In this document: positions 39,483 through 48,683 of the stretch, piece after piece
Layout: each line of letters opens with the position of its first letter
How positions within the stretch are numbered: position 1 is the stretch's first letter
Program-made: the position numbers and the translations under genes
Notes under the pieces: generated by a model
Told to the model about the DNA's origin: nothing
What the model saw: only the letters and a program-made list of their open reading frames with translations
The model's database searches: none
DNA from: Nitrincola lacisaponensis
GTDB lineage: Bacteria; Pseudomonadota; Gammaproteobacteria; Pseudomonadales; Balneatricaceae
NCBI RefSeq assembly: GCF_000691225.1
Contig: NZ_JMSZ01000021.1
Location: 133,764 to 197,763 of the forward strand
Length of the DNA: 64,000 nucleotides
Reading direction: 5' to 3'

Positions 39483-39523
39483 TTGACAATTAATATAACG
39501 CTAACGATAATAGTTCTCGTTAG
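39483..39523 (+). promoter_or_regulatory. hemP promoter with Fur-like operator
   Basis: TTGACA (39483-39488) and GATAAT (39506-39511) are exactly 17 bases apart, close to ideal sigma-70 elements. The -10 sits inside an inverted repeat CTAACGA (39501-39507) / TCGTTAG (39517-39523) that agrees with the Fur 7-1-7 consensus at about 10 of 14 positions. Transcripts from here should cover hemP and the haem-uptake genes. Confidence 0.7.
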
Positions 39524-39538
39524 TGTTAAGGAGCTTGT

Positions 39539-39733
39539 ATGAACAATCAATCATCAGCAAACGGAAATGTTGAACAGCAGCAGACTGCTCCACTCATTGG
39601 CAGTCAGGATGGTTCTTCACGAGTCAGCAGTGAGTCATTGCTGGCAGGCAATGGACGCCTGGAGATAGTGCATGAAAATGAAATCTATCGCCTGTCAAGG
39701 ACGAAGAACGGGAAGTTGATACTGACCAAATAA
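39539..39733 (+). CDS. hemP: Haemin uptake protein HemP
   Basis: A 64-residue cytoplasmic protein with the HemP signature at its end: SSESLLAGNGRLEIVHENEIYRLSRTKNGKLILTK in outline. The family accompanies haem receptors, and HemP/HmuP can act as a transcriptional activator of the receptor gene in some bacteria. TAAGGAG lies upstream. It is the first gene of the haem cluster. Confidence 0.9.
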   Translation: MNNQSSANGNVEQQQTAPLIGSQDGSSRVSSESLLAGNGRLEIVHENEIYRLSRTKNGKLILTK

Positions 39734-39779
39734 GTTTCTTGGCACTGACCTTAAACCCAATCAAAATCAAAACGCGTTA

Positions 39780-39811
39780 AGCCAGCCACCTAATGCCCCC
39801 AGGCAGCCAGC
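39780..39811 (+). repeat. Paired AGCCAGC element, copy 1 (before hemR)
   Basis: AGCCAGCC at 39780-39787 and AGCCAGC at 39805-39811, starts 25 bases apart, with CCCAGG just before the second. The same paired arrangement occurs before two other TonB-receptor genes in the window. The function is unknown. Confidence 0.5.
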
Positions 39812-39853
39812 TCGCGCGGATGACATCGGCAGATGCTGTCCACGGAGTGATTC

Positions 39854-39943
39854 ATGAACAATTACTGGTTTGAGTTCGTCTGCATTGGCGTTACCGCCTT
39901 GTGTGCGTCCATGTTCCTGTTGCCGTCACAGCTTCCTGTCTGA
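39854..39943 (+). CDS. 29-residue membrane peptide between hemP and hemR
   Basis: ATG at 39854 with GGAGTGA nine bases before it. The product MNNYWFEFVCIGVTALCASM then FLLPSQLPV is one hydrophobic helix with two Cys. It could be a small membrane protein, or a leader peptide whose translation controls hemR 34 bases downstream. There is no family match from memory. Confidence 0.45.
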   Translation: MNNYWFEFVCIGVTALCASMFLLPSQLPV

Positions 39944-39976
39944 TTTCCCATGTATTTTTCTCAGGCGGGCAGTTAG

Positions 39977-42157
39977 ATGAAAAGCAATACCCATTATCCT
40001 CGTCGTATTCTGGTTCTGGCTGTTGGTATGGCCGTCTCCGGTGTCGCATGGGCTGATGTGACCGCGCCAGTGTCTTCGCGCACATCACTTAAAGAATTGA
40101 CAGTGACTGCTTCACATTCAGAGCAGGATGTTTTGAATGTTGCCAATACGGTGTCAGTGATCACTGAAGAGGATATTCAGAAGCAGCAGGCGGCTGATAT
40201 TCAGGATTTGATGCGCTATGAAACCGGTGTGTCTGTGCGTGCGCAGCCGATGCGTGCGGGAGCTGCTATGGGTACTACCGGGCGTGGAGGTAACGAAGGT
40301 ATCAATATCCGTGGACTCGAAGGCAATCAGGTTACGCTTCAGACCGATGGTGTGAGGCTTCCTGCGCGCTTTGAGTTCGGTCCGACTGTATCGGGCCGCG
40401 GTGATTACCTGGAGCCGGAAGGCTATCGTCGCGTGGAGGTTCTGCGTGGTCCGAGTTCGACGCTCTATGGTAGTGAAGGTCTGGCGGGTGCCGTGAGTTT
40501 TGTCACCAAAGATCCTGAGGATCTGCTGACTCTTGGGCAGGATACCCAGGTGAATTTGCGCGCAGGTTACGCCTCTGAAGATAAAAGCTGGTTTTCGGCG
40601 CCTTCGTTTGCGGCGCGGAATGACAATCTTGCAGGTATGTTGCTGTATACAGCGCGTGATGGCCAGCAAACACGAAATCAGGGGGCGAATGCCGGTTCCG
40701 GCACAGCTCGTACGCTCCCCAATCCGCAAGATATTGACAGCGAATACTGGCTAGCCAAACTGGTTTGGGATGTCTCTGAAGAGCATCGTCTGAAATTTAC
40801 CGCTGAAAAACTGAACCGCTTTACTGGAGCGGACGTGCTGACTGGAGTTACGTCGTCTGTTTCTTCTTTGCGAGCAGATGATCGGGTTCGGCGAGATCTG
40901 CAAAAGCTGGATTATATCTATCAATCCGATACCAATCCCTGGTTGCAAATGGCGCGCGTCGGCATTTATCAGCAGGATAGTCAGAATCGTCAATTCAGTG
41001 ACGAGCGTCGCCCTGTTTTGGGCGACCGAACGCGCGATAATGAATACAGTGAGCGTATTCGAGGTGTCAATGCTGTTCTCGAAAGTCAGTTTGGTACAGA
41101 GGATGTGCGCCACACCTTGCATTACGGGGTTGATTTCTCGACCACAGATGTACAGGCGATGCGCCTGGGTACGCCGGCAGGTACCAGCTTTCCGGATAAG
41201 CCTTTCCCGGACACGGATTACCGTTTGTTAGGTGTGTTTGTTCAGGATGAGATTGCCATAGGGCGGTTAAGGATTATTCCTGGTCTTCGTTACGACAGCT
41301 ATAAGCTTGATCCGCTGGCGAATGATCCGCTCTATCGAGGGCTGGAGGTTGCGGCACTGTCGGATAGCGCTGTATCCGCCAAGCTGGGTGCCGTCTGGCA
41401 GCAAGCGCCGTTACTGAACTGGTTTGCCCAGTACTCTGAAGGCTTTCGTGCGCCTACACCCTTTGATGTGAATAGTGGGTTCACTAATCTGAGCAGTCCT
41501 TTCTTTGCTTATCAGACAATCGCCAATCCGGATCTTCAGCCGGAAACCAGCAAAATGTATGAAATAGGTTTGCGTGGGCGCGATGAGCAGTTGCGCTATA
41601 GCGTCAGCGTATTCCGTGCAGACTATAAAAACTTTATTGAAAACGTTGTGGTCAGTGGAAGTGGGTCGCCTGCAGATCCTTTGACCTATCAAAGTATTAA
41701 CCGCAGCAAGGTCATCGTAACCGGTGTTGAGGGAAGTTTGCGCTGGAAGCTGGATCCGGTCTGGGCGGTATCAACAGGGGTGTCCTGGCATCGAGGCGAC
41801 AGTCGTGAAGATGGAGAAAAGTCTCCGCTTAGAACCATCGATCCAGCTAAATGGATCGCAGGTCTGCACTATGACCAGGGTGGCTATTATGCTGATTTAA
41901 TGCTGACGCATGTTGAAGCGAAGAAGCGTAACCCTGATCCGGATGGCTATACGCCTGGCAGCTTTACGACGCTTGACTTGATGGGTGGCTGGCAGATTAA
42001 CCGTAATGCCAGTATTCAGGCAGGGGTGTTTAACGTCACAGATGAAAGCTATACCTACTGGGCTGATGTGCGCGATCTTGGAGCAACCTCTTCAGTGGTA
42101 GATGCCTATACACAGCCAGGGCGTAATTTCAAAGTGAGCTTTAATTATCAGTTCTGA
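39977..42157 (+). CDS. hemR: TonB-dependent haem/haemoglobin receptor
   Basis: Outer-membrane haem receptor (726 residues). Signal peptide ends at SGVAWA. The plug domain (about 40-160) contains INIRGLEGNQVTLQTDGVRLP and VEVLRGPSSTLYGSEGLAG. The barrel carries the haem-receptor motifs FRAP (GFRAPTPFD) and NPDL (ANPDLQPETS), and ends in Phe (SFNYQF). It belongs to the haemoglobin/transferrin/lactoferrin receptor group. It precedes hutX and the hutBCD transporter. Confidence 0.93.
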   Translation: MKSNTHYPRRILVLAVGMAVSGVAWADVTAPVSSRTSLKELTVTASHSEQDVLNVANTVSVITEEDIQKQQAADIQDLMRYETGVSVRAQPMRAGAAMGTTGRGGNEGINIRGLEGNQVTLQTDGVRLPARFEFGPTVSGRGDYLEPEGYRRVEVLRGPSSTLYGSEGLAGAVSFVTKDPEDLLTLGQDTQVNLRAGYASEDKSWFSAPSFAARNDNLAGMLLYTARDGQQTRNQGANAGSGTARTLPNPQDIDSEYWLAKLVWDVSEEHRLKFTAEKLNRFTGADVLTGVTSSVSSLRADDRVRRDLQKLDYIYQSDTNPWLQMARVGIYQQDSQNRQFSDERRPVLGDRTRDNEYSERIRGVNAVLESQFGTEDVRHTLHYGVDFSTTDVQAMRLGTPAGTSFPDKPFPDTDYRLLGVFVQDEIAIGRLRIIPGLRYDSYKLDPLANDPLYRGLEVAALSDSAVSAKLGAVWQQAPLLNWFAQYSEGFRAPTPFDVNSGFTNLSSPFFAYQTIANPDLQPETSKMYEIGLRGRDEQLRYSVSVFRADYKNFIENVVVSGSGSPADPLTYQSINRSKVIVTGVEGSLRWKLDPVWAVSTGVSWHRGDSREDGEKSPLRTIDPAKWIAGLHYDQGGYYADLMLTHVEAKKRNPDPDGYTPGSFTTLDLMGGWQINRNASIQAGVFNVTDESYTYWADVRDLGATSSVVDAYTQPGRNFKVSFNYQF

Positions 42158-42209
42158 TCACCTGATCGGACAGGGGCAATCTTGTCCGCTCCGGCCAGGG
42201 GTAATTGTA

Positions 42210-42752
42210 ATGAATATGATGAGGCATGATCTGGAAGCTATGATGCAAGAGCAAATGATTGAGCAAGTGGCACAACTCTTAAAGGAGAAGCCCCAGTTAC
42301 GTCCAGTTGAGATGGCGGCTGTGTTGCAAACCAGTGAGTGGATGGTTGTTGCATCCTTGCCATCAAATCTGGTGGCTACTTTGCCGGGTAAGTTTGCCGA
42401 GGAAATTCTACAGACGCTTGCACACTGGGGACATGTGACCACTATCGTAGAGCGTGCTGGTTCTGTATTCGAGTTCAAGGGAAGTCTGCCAGAAGGCAAA
42501 CCTGGATTTGGTTACTATAACCTGATGGGAGAGGCCGGTCAGTTGCATGGGCATCTGAAATTGGATGCGGTTGCGAATATCGCGCTGTTAAGCAAGCCTT
42601 TGCGTGGCAAGGAGGCGCATGCGGTAGTGTTTTATGATCATGCAGGCGATTGCATTTTCAAGGTCTATCTGGGGCGTGATCCGCAAGGCGTCATTTATGC
42701 GCATCAGCTTCAGGGTTTTGAGCGTCTTAAAGGTCTGGCCTATGCGGGTTAA
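42210..42752 (+). CDS. hutX: Cytosolic haem carrier HutX
   Basis: A 180-residue HutX/HuvX-type haem-binding protein that passes haem to the haem-degrading enzyme HutZ. It contains EMAAVLQTSEWMVVASLP and the C-terminal KPLRGKEAHAVVFYDHAGDCIFKVYLGRD block. The end overlaps hutB by 11 bases. Confidence 0.88.
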   Translation: MNMMRHDLEAMMQEQMIEQVAQLLKEKPQLRPVEMAAVLQTSEWMVVASLPSNLVATLPGKFAEEILQTLAHWGHVTTIVERAGSVFEFKGSLPEGKPGFGYYNLMGEAGQLHGHLKLDAVANIALLSKPLRGKEAHAVVFYDHAGDCIFKVYLGRDPQGVIYAHQLQGFERLKGLAYAG

Positions 42753-43638
42753 CACTGTGCGGATGTGGGGCGGCGCCCTTGCCTCCTTGTTGCTGATATG
42801 CTCAATGCAGGGGTGGGCTGCTGATGCGCCCGCTGAGAGGGTGATTTCAGTAGATGGTTCCATCACGGAAATTGTCTATGCGCTGCAACAGCAGCATCGC
42901 CTGGTGGGGCGTGATACGACCAGTACCTGGCCGGAAGTCGCGCAAGATTTGCCTGATGTTGGTTACATGCGGCAACTTTCGGCCGAAGGGATTTTGTCGT
43001 TACGTCCAGATCTTATTCTGGTGACCGCTGATGCTCAGCCACAGTCTGTACTGGATCAGTTGCAACAGGCTCGGGTCGATATCCGGGTGATTCCCAATGC
43101 TTATACGCTGGCCGGTGTTGAAGATAAAATCATTCAGGTGGCTGATGCGCTGGGTGTTCGTGAGGCGGGTGTTTTACTGGCAAGTGAGGTGGTTGAGCGG
43201 ACAACTGATTTGCTTGCTGAGTTGCAGGCTCAAAGTGACTCGCCGGTTAAGGCGATTTTCGTCATGAATGCCCATAATAGTAGCATGATGGTTGCCGGAA
43301 AGGGCAGTCGTGCAGATGCGTTTATGTCTCTGGCGGGAGTGATTAACCCTTTTTCGGATGTGATCAATAATTTCCAGAACGTATCGGGTGAGGCGCTGAT
43401 GCAGGCCAATCCGGACATTATTATTACACTGGATGAAGTCGCTATACCTGGATCAGGTATCGAGCGTTTGTTAAGTGATCCTGCTGTGCGGCGAACCGAA
43501 GCTGGTCGCTCTGGGAAAGTTGTTGCAATCGAGGCACGATGGCTTAATTTTGGCCCTGACTTGCCAAACAGCCTTGACTCGTTGGTCTCTCGTGTCAAAG
43601 CGATGAGGTCCAGGGGCGAATCCCAGGGGGATAGTTGA
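42742..43638 (+). CDS. hutB: Periplasmic haem-binding protein HutB/HmuT
   Basis: Substrate-binding protein (298 residues) of the haem ABC transporter. A signal peptide (ending near MQGWAADAPA) precedes RVISVDGSITEIVYAL. The haem-ligand loop (GYMRQLSAEGILSLRPDLIL) matches HmuT. The start at 42742 is preferred to an upstream ATG at 42634 inside hutX. The stop overlaps hutC by one base (TGATG). Confidence 0.9.
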   Translation: MRVNTVRMWGGALASLLLICSMQGWAADAPAERVISVDGSITEIVYALQQQHRLVGRDTTSTWPEVAQDLPDVGYMRQLSAEGILSLRPDLILVTADAQPQSVLDQLQQARVDIRVIPNAYTLAGVEDKIIQVADALGVREAGVLLASEVVERTTDLLAELQAQSDSPVKAIFVMNAHNSSMMVAGKGSRADAFMSLAGVINPFSDVINNFQNVSGEALMQANPDIIITLDEVAIPGSGIERLLSDPAVRRTEAGRSGKVVAIEARWLNFGPDLPNSLDSLVSRVKAMRSRGESQGDS

Positions 43639-44672
43639 TGCAGCGATTAATGTCATCCCCTCAGCTCGCCACTGGGCTCTTGTTGCTGGCACTAGTGCTG
43701 GCTTTTAGTGCGTCTCTGACACAGGGAGCTGTATCTCTGAGTGTTTGGCAGGTTTACGGCACCTTGAGCGGTTTGCTGGACGATGCCTATGCTCAGCTGG
43801 TGATCATTGATATTCGCTTGCCACGGGTTGTGCTGGGGGCAATTGTCGGTGCCGGGCTGGCAATTGCCGGGGCGGCCATGCAAGGGCTGTTTCGCAATCC
43901 GCTGGCTGACCCTGGTCTGGTCGGTGTTTCCAGTGGCGCCGCGCTGGCTGCAGTAATGGTCATTGTTCTGGGAGGTTCCTGGCTGAAGCAATGGACCGCC
44001 TTTTGGGGCTATTTTGCACTGCCTGTGGCGGCATTTGCGGGTGGCTTGTTGGTGACAGCTGTTATCTATAAAGTCTCTACGCGTAATGGTCGCACTGATG
44101 TAGCGCTTATGCTTCTCGCAGGGATCGCCATCAATGCGATCACAGGGGCAGCCACCGGTATCATGACCTACTTTGCAACCGATGAAGAGTTAAGAACCCT
44201 GACTTTCTGGTCAATGGGCTCTTTGGCCAGTGCCAGTTGGGTTGATGTTGCCATTGCCGGCTTTCCCATACTCTGTGCCTGTGGCTTGTTACCCTTGTTT
44301 GCGCGACCGCTGAATGCCTTTTTGATGGGGGAGAGTGTTACCCGGCATAGCGGATTTGATGTTCGACGGATGAAGCGCCTGGTGATTTCGTTGACGGCGC
44401 TGGCTGTCGGGGCGGCAGTAGCGGTGAGTGGTGTGATAGGTTTTGTCGGACTGGTCGCACCACATTTGGTCCGCTTACTGGTAGGTCCGGATCACCGCTG
44501 GGTGCTGCCGTTGAGTGCCATGATGGGCGCTTTTCTGGTGGTCGTCTCTGATATTTTTGCGCGCTTGTTGATCAGTCCGGCTGAGTTGCCTATCGGCCTG
44601 GTCATGGCTGCTATAGGTGGACCTTTCTTCTTATGGTTGTTATTGCAGCAGCGTGCTCGGGTGGGGTTTTGA
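43638..44672 (+). CDS. hutC: Haem ABC transporter permease HutC/HmuU
   Basis: FecCD-family permease (344 residues, about ten helices). The conserved segments are RLPRVVLGAIVGAGLAIAGAAMQG, NPLADPGLVGVSSGA and GFVGLVAPHLVRLLVGPDHR. The preferred start is the ATG at 43638 directly at the hutB stop; a TTG lies just before it. It forms the haem channel with HutD. Confidence 0.94.
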   Translation: MQRLMSSPQLATGLLLLALVLAFSASLTQGAVSLSVWQVYGTLSGLLDDAYAQLVIIDIRLPRVVLGAIVGAGLAIAGAAMQGLFRNPLADPGLVGVSSGAALAAVMVIVLGGSWLKQWTAFWGYFALPVAAFAGGLLVTAVIYKVSTRNGRTDVALMLLAGIAINAITGAATGIMTYFATDEELRTLTFWSMGSLASASWVDVAIAGFPILCACGLLPLFARPLNAFLMGESVTRHSGFDVRRMKRLVISLTALAVGAAVAVSGVIGFVGLVAPHLVRLLVGPDHRWVLPLSAMMGAFLVVVSDIFARLLISPAELPIGLVMAAIGGPFFLWLLLQQRARVGF

Positions 44673-44673
44673 A

Positions 44674-45468
44674 ATGCTTAGTGCTCATGACATTACGCTG
44701 AAACTGTCGGGTCGGGATGTTCTGTCGCAGGTGAGTATCGCTGCTCCACCAGGACAGATGCTTGCCATTATGGGACCTAACGGGGCAGGCAAGTCTACCT
44801 TGCTGAAAGTGCTCAGTGGCGATTTTGCATCAGTAAATGATCAGGTGGCCTTGAATGGCCAGCGATTAAGTCACTGGCGTGATGGCGCTTTGGCGCAATT
44901 CAGAGCCGTGATGCCCCAGTCTGTGCAGTTGAATTTTGCATTTACTGTCGAAGAGGTGATCGAAGCCGGTATTCGCCATCCGATGTCATTGCAGGCGCGT
45001 CAGGTGCATATCGGCCGGATGCTGGAGATGTTCGATGTGGGACATTTGCGGCAACGAAACTATTTAACGCTCTCTGGTGGTGAGCAACAGCGTGTGCAGC
45101 TGGCCAGGGTGTTGGCGCAACTGGAGGCCATGCCTGCGTCTGCGCCACGTTACTTGCTTTTGGATGAATGTACGTCGAGTCTTGATTTGAGTCATCAGCA
45201 TCAGGTTTTCAGTGTGCTGAAAGCCTGGGTGAGCACAGATCAGTCCGGTGTCATTGTGGTACTGCATGACTTGAACCTGGCGGCTCAGTATGCGGATTCA
45301 TTACTGTTAATGGATCAGGGTCAAGTTGTTAAGCAGGGAAGTGTACATGATGTGTTGCAGGCTCAGGTGTTGAGTGATGTGTATCGTTATCCGGTACAGG
45401 TGATTGAACACCCGGCAGGTTGGCCCTTGGTGATTGCTGGTGTGTCAGCATCATCTGTCTGTCCCTAA
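44674..45468 (+). CDS. hutD: Haem ABC transporter ATPase HutD/HmuV
   Basis: ATPase (264 residues) with Walker A GPNGAGKST, signature LSGGEQQRVQLARVLAQL, Walker B YLLLDECTSSLD and switch His in VLHDLNLAAQYAD. Walker B reads DECTSSLD, Cys replacing the usual Pro. The start MLSAHDITLKLSGRDV follows the hutC stop by one base. Confidence 0.94.
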   Translation: MLSAHDITLKLSGRDVLSQVSIAAPPGQMLAIMGPNGAGKSTLLKVLSGDFASVNDQVALNGQRLSHWRDGALAQFRAVMPQSVQLNFAFTVEEVIEAGIRHPMSLQARQVHIGRMLEMFDVGHLRQRNYLTLSGGEQQRVQLARVLAQLEAMPASAPRYLLLDECTSSLDLSHQHQVFSVLKAWVSTDQSGVIVVLHDLNLAAQYADSLLLMDQGQVVKQGSVHDVLQAQVLSDVYRYPVQVIEHPAGWPLVIAGVSASSVCP

Positions 45469-45488
45469 ATAGTGAATGGAGAAATTTT

Positions 45489-46013
45489 ATGAACGATGAT
45501 ACTCAAGCATTGCAACAACGTCTGTTACCGGAAATCAGAGCTTTTCGGGATGCATGCCAAACGTTGATGATGGCAACGCTGGATCAGGTCGCTAACCCGA
45601 ATGTCAGCTATGCACCCTTTGCTTTGCAAGAGGATGGTTACTATGTGCTGATCAGTGAAATTGCCCGCCATGGTCAGAACCTCCAGCAGTGCAATCGAGT
45701 TTCGATCATGCTGATTGAAGATGAAGGTCAGTCTCGGCAGGTCTATGCGCGTAAGCGTCTCACGTTCGATGCTATGGCGGATGAAGTGCCAAGAGACTCT
45801 GCTGACTGGGTGCGTGGTGTTGCCGCGTTACAGCAGCGTCAGGGAGAGATTGTCAATAATTTGTCTCAGCTGGGTGACTTCCATCTGTTCAGGCTGGTTC
45901 CTGAAAAGGGTTTATATGTCAAAGGGTTCGGGCAGGCTTTTACAGTTTCAGGTGATGAGCTGGTCGACTTTGTTCATTTGAAAGAAGGGCACCGCAAGTT
46001 GAAAGCCTCTTAA
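45489..46013 (+). CDS. hutZ: HutZ/HugZ family haem-degrading protein
   Basis: A 174-residue protein of the pyridoxamine-phosphate-oxidase fold. The family cleaves haem after uptake (HutZ, HugZ). FRDACQTLMMATLDQVANPNVSYAPFAL is typical of the N-terminus. The C-terminal VHLKEGHRKL holds the candidate haem-ligand His. It is the last gene of the haem operon, 20 bases after hutD, with GGAG upstream. Confidence 0.87.
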   Translation: MNDDTQALQQRLLPEIRAFRDACQTLMMATLDQVANPNVSYAPFALQEDGYYVLISEIARHGQNLQQCNRVSIMLIEDEGQSRQVYARKRLTFDAMADEVPRDSADWVRGVAALQQRQGEIVNNLSQLGDFHLFRLVPEKGLYVKGFGQAFTVSGDELVDFVHLKEGHRKLKAS

Positions 46014-46041
46014 GAAAACGATTCACTTTTATTTAATAGAT

Positions 46042-46106
46042 AGCCAGCCCAGGTTACGTCTCCAGCCAGCCATTTTCTTGCCTCGTTAGCCGGCTTTATG
46101 CCGGCT
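46042..46106 (+). repeat. Paired AGCCAGCC element, copy 2, plus hairpin
   Basis: AGCCAGCC occurs at 46042-46049 and 46064-46071. It is followed by the hairpin AGCCGGC (46088-46094) / GCCGGCT (46100-46106) with a TTTAT loop, 14 bases before the receptor start codon. The hairpin could be the terminator of the haem operon or an attenuator. Its arms can also pair with the AGCC repeats. Confidence 0.45.
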
Positions 46107-46119
46107 TTGTTCGGATTAA

Positions 46120-48683
46120 ATGATGAAAATGGTGCGTTCATACTGGCAGGTTCAGCGAATCCTGCTACCCGCCAGTTGCGTTTTATTGGCTTCGGTTACG
46201 GTGATGGCTGATACGGAACAGGATGATGATTCAGCTGCTTCTGCACAGGCTCAACATCAGCTTCCTGTAATACAGGTTCAGGCAGGTGGTTATGCAGGAC
46301 TGGACCAGGGTCAGCAGGTTTACGAACGCGACTTGCTGCAGGTGCTGCCAGCAGGCAGTGGCGATATTTCTAATGTACTGAAATTGCATCCGAATGTTCA
46401 GTTTGATGACACTCAGTCGAGTGGTCGTACACCCGGTGAGATAGACCCGGCCAACATCAGTATTAATGGCGCTGTGTACTGGCAAAATCTGTTTCTGCTG
46501 GATGGAATGTCATTTACCAATGATCTGGATCCGGTTCAGGGCAACCCGCTCAGCATGACTGATCTGCCAGGACGCAGTCAGGGACTGGCGCTCGATCTTG
46601 AGCTGGTTGATCAAATAGAGGTGCTGGACAGTAATATTAGCGCCCAGTATGGCGGGTTTAATGGTGGTGTTATCAATGTTACGTCGAGGAAGCCTGCAGA
46701 CCGTTTAGCGGGTCGGATATCTGTGCAGCACAGCGGTTCAGACTGGACGCGTTACCATATTGCCGAGGCTGATCAGTTGGCAATGGAGAATTCAACTTCT
46801 GCTGTTCGGCAACCCGAATACAGTAAATGGATTACGCGAGCAACCCTTGAGGGACCTGTAACGGATGATCTTGGATTGTTGTTCAGCTTTTCCCGTAAAG
46901 AGTCAACGATACCGTTGAACCTTTACAACAAGGGTAGCTACGAGTCGCCTGAGGGTGGTTTTGAACGAGATCAGCAGCGTCGCATTGATAATTTCTTTTT
47001 AAAAGCGCACTGGCAGGCGACGGATGATTTAATCCTGGATGCATCCCTGACGCATGCTCCACAGCGTAATCGTTACTTTATTGCAAATGGTAAAGATTCT
47101 GGAACTGATATTTTATCAGGTGGTTACACCGGTAATTTAAAGTTTGACTGGAATTTAAGTGCAGGTCGATTGGTTCAAACCCTGGGTTTCAGTGATCTGG
47201 AGAATTCCCGAGAGACGGAAACCAGTTATTTTCGTGGCTGGCGCTGGTCGCCAGAAAAAAACTGGAGCAGCCCTGGTGCGGTGGCAGCAACCCACCTGAG
47301 TTCAGAAGGTGGTTGGGGTAATCTCGACAGTGAGCAGCGTCGGTTTAACTACCAGGCAGATATGCTCTGGAACCGTTGGATGACTGGTGTGGTTGAACAT
47401 CAGTTGAGAACAGGTGTTGAGTTGGGGTGGCAGCGGGCATTTTACGGCGTCCAGAGGAGTTGCGTCATGGTCTGCAGCTGGCTGCGACCAGTAGCTGTAT
47501 TGAGACGGAATGGTGTTCTTTAAGTCCTACACCGCAGTTTGGTGGGGCGGGTCAGGCATTCAGGCGCTTGTCTGTACATGAAGCAGGTGAGATCAGTTAT
47601 GAAACCACTCAGTGGTCGGCCTATCTGGAAGATACGCTGAGCTGGGGGCGGTTACAGTTGCGCCCAGGTATGCGTTACGATGCCGACAGTTTTATGGAGC
47701 AGAATACCTGGTCCCCGCGCCTCGCGGCTGAGCTGGATGTATGGGGGGATCGCCGAACCCGCATCAGTGCAGGCGCGAATCGCTACTATGGACGAAATAT
47801 GCATGCCTATCGTCTTAATGAAGGGCGTAACGCGATGCAGTACACGCTTAATCGAGCCAACGGAGGCCAGCAATGGAGTGCTCCTGTTCGAACACTGAGC
47901 AATACGCGCTTGCATGAACTGAAACTGCCCTATGATGATGAGTTGATGCTGGCAATTGATCAGCAGTTGGCTGGTTGGCAGTGGAGCCTGAAGTATGTGC
48001 AGCGAGATGGTAAAGATCAGATTGTGAAGGCACGGAATACGCACCTGGGATTGGATCCGGGTACGGGCGACCTGATGGCCAACTATTTCACTTACAGTAA
48101 TGATGGTAGTAGTCATAGTGAAACGCTGACCCTGACAGTCTCACCCCTTGAAGCGATTCGATGGGGAAACACAGTGCACCATGTGCAACTGGCAATGGAC
48201 TGGAGTGAAGTGACACGGTCACATCGGGATTACAGTAACACGCAAAGCCTGACAGAGTTGAATGATCCGATGATCCGCTACAATGGCCAGTTTATGCGTT
48301 ACTCAGAGCGGCCTGCCGATAATTTTAATCGTCCCTGGACCGCGCGGTTGACTGCTGTTTCAAGCCACCCGGCGACAGGTTTGAGCATGACCAATTTTCT
48401 GCGGTATCGGGCCGGCTATCGCAACATAGGAGCAACAGGTGATGTTGCCGAATATGAAGGTAGCCCGGTTGCTGTGTGGGAAGGGCGGCAATATAAGTCA
48501 GCGATCAACTGGGATATGCGTTTAGGGTGGGAAAAAGCACTGCGTGGCAATAGTGCTGTTTTTGCGAATCTGGATATCTACAATGTACTGGATAAAGTCA
48601 ACCTGGTTGACATCGCCACAGGTGATATTCCGGTTTATGAGACTGGACGCGAGTTCTGGCTGGAGTTGGGATACCGCTTCTGA
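46120..48683 (+). pseudogene. TonB-dependent receptor broken by a frameshift
   Basis: Two overlapping frames (46120-47523 and the frame running to 48683) make one receptor of about 854 residues. The first half has a signal peptide, a plug (ISINGAVYWQNLFLLDGMSF, VDQIEVLDSNISAQYGGFNGG) and early barrel strands. The second half continues as barrel strands and ends LELGYRF. Adding one base near 47446 (GGCG read as GGGCG) restores YGRPEELRH and an open frame. No slippery heptamer is seen, so this is a true mutation or a sequence error. The second half keeps good coding character, which favours a recent event or an error. The ligand is unknown. The 3' end is coupled to a di-haem peroxidase gene. 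Confidence 0.8.

Noticed and set aside
47441-47450. Programmed frameshift in the broken TonB receptor
   Set aside because: No slippery heptamer or following pseudoknot is visible. TonB receptors are not known to use this, so a mutation or sequence error is more likely.
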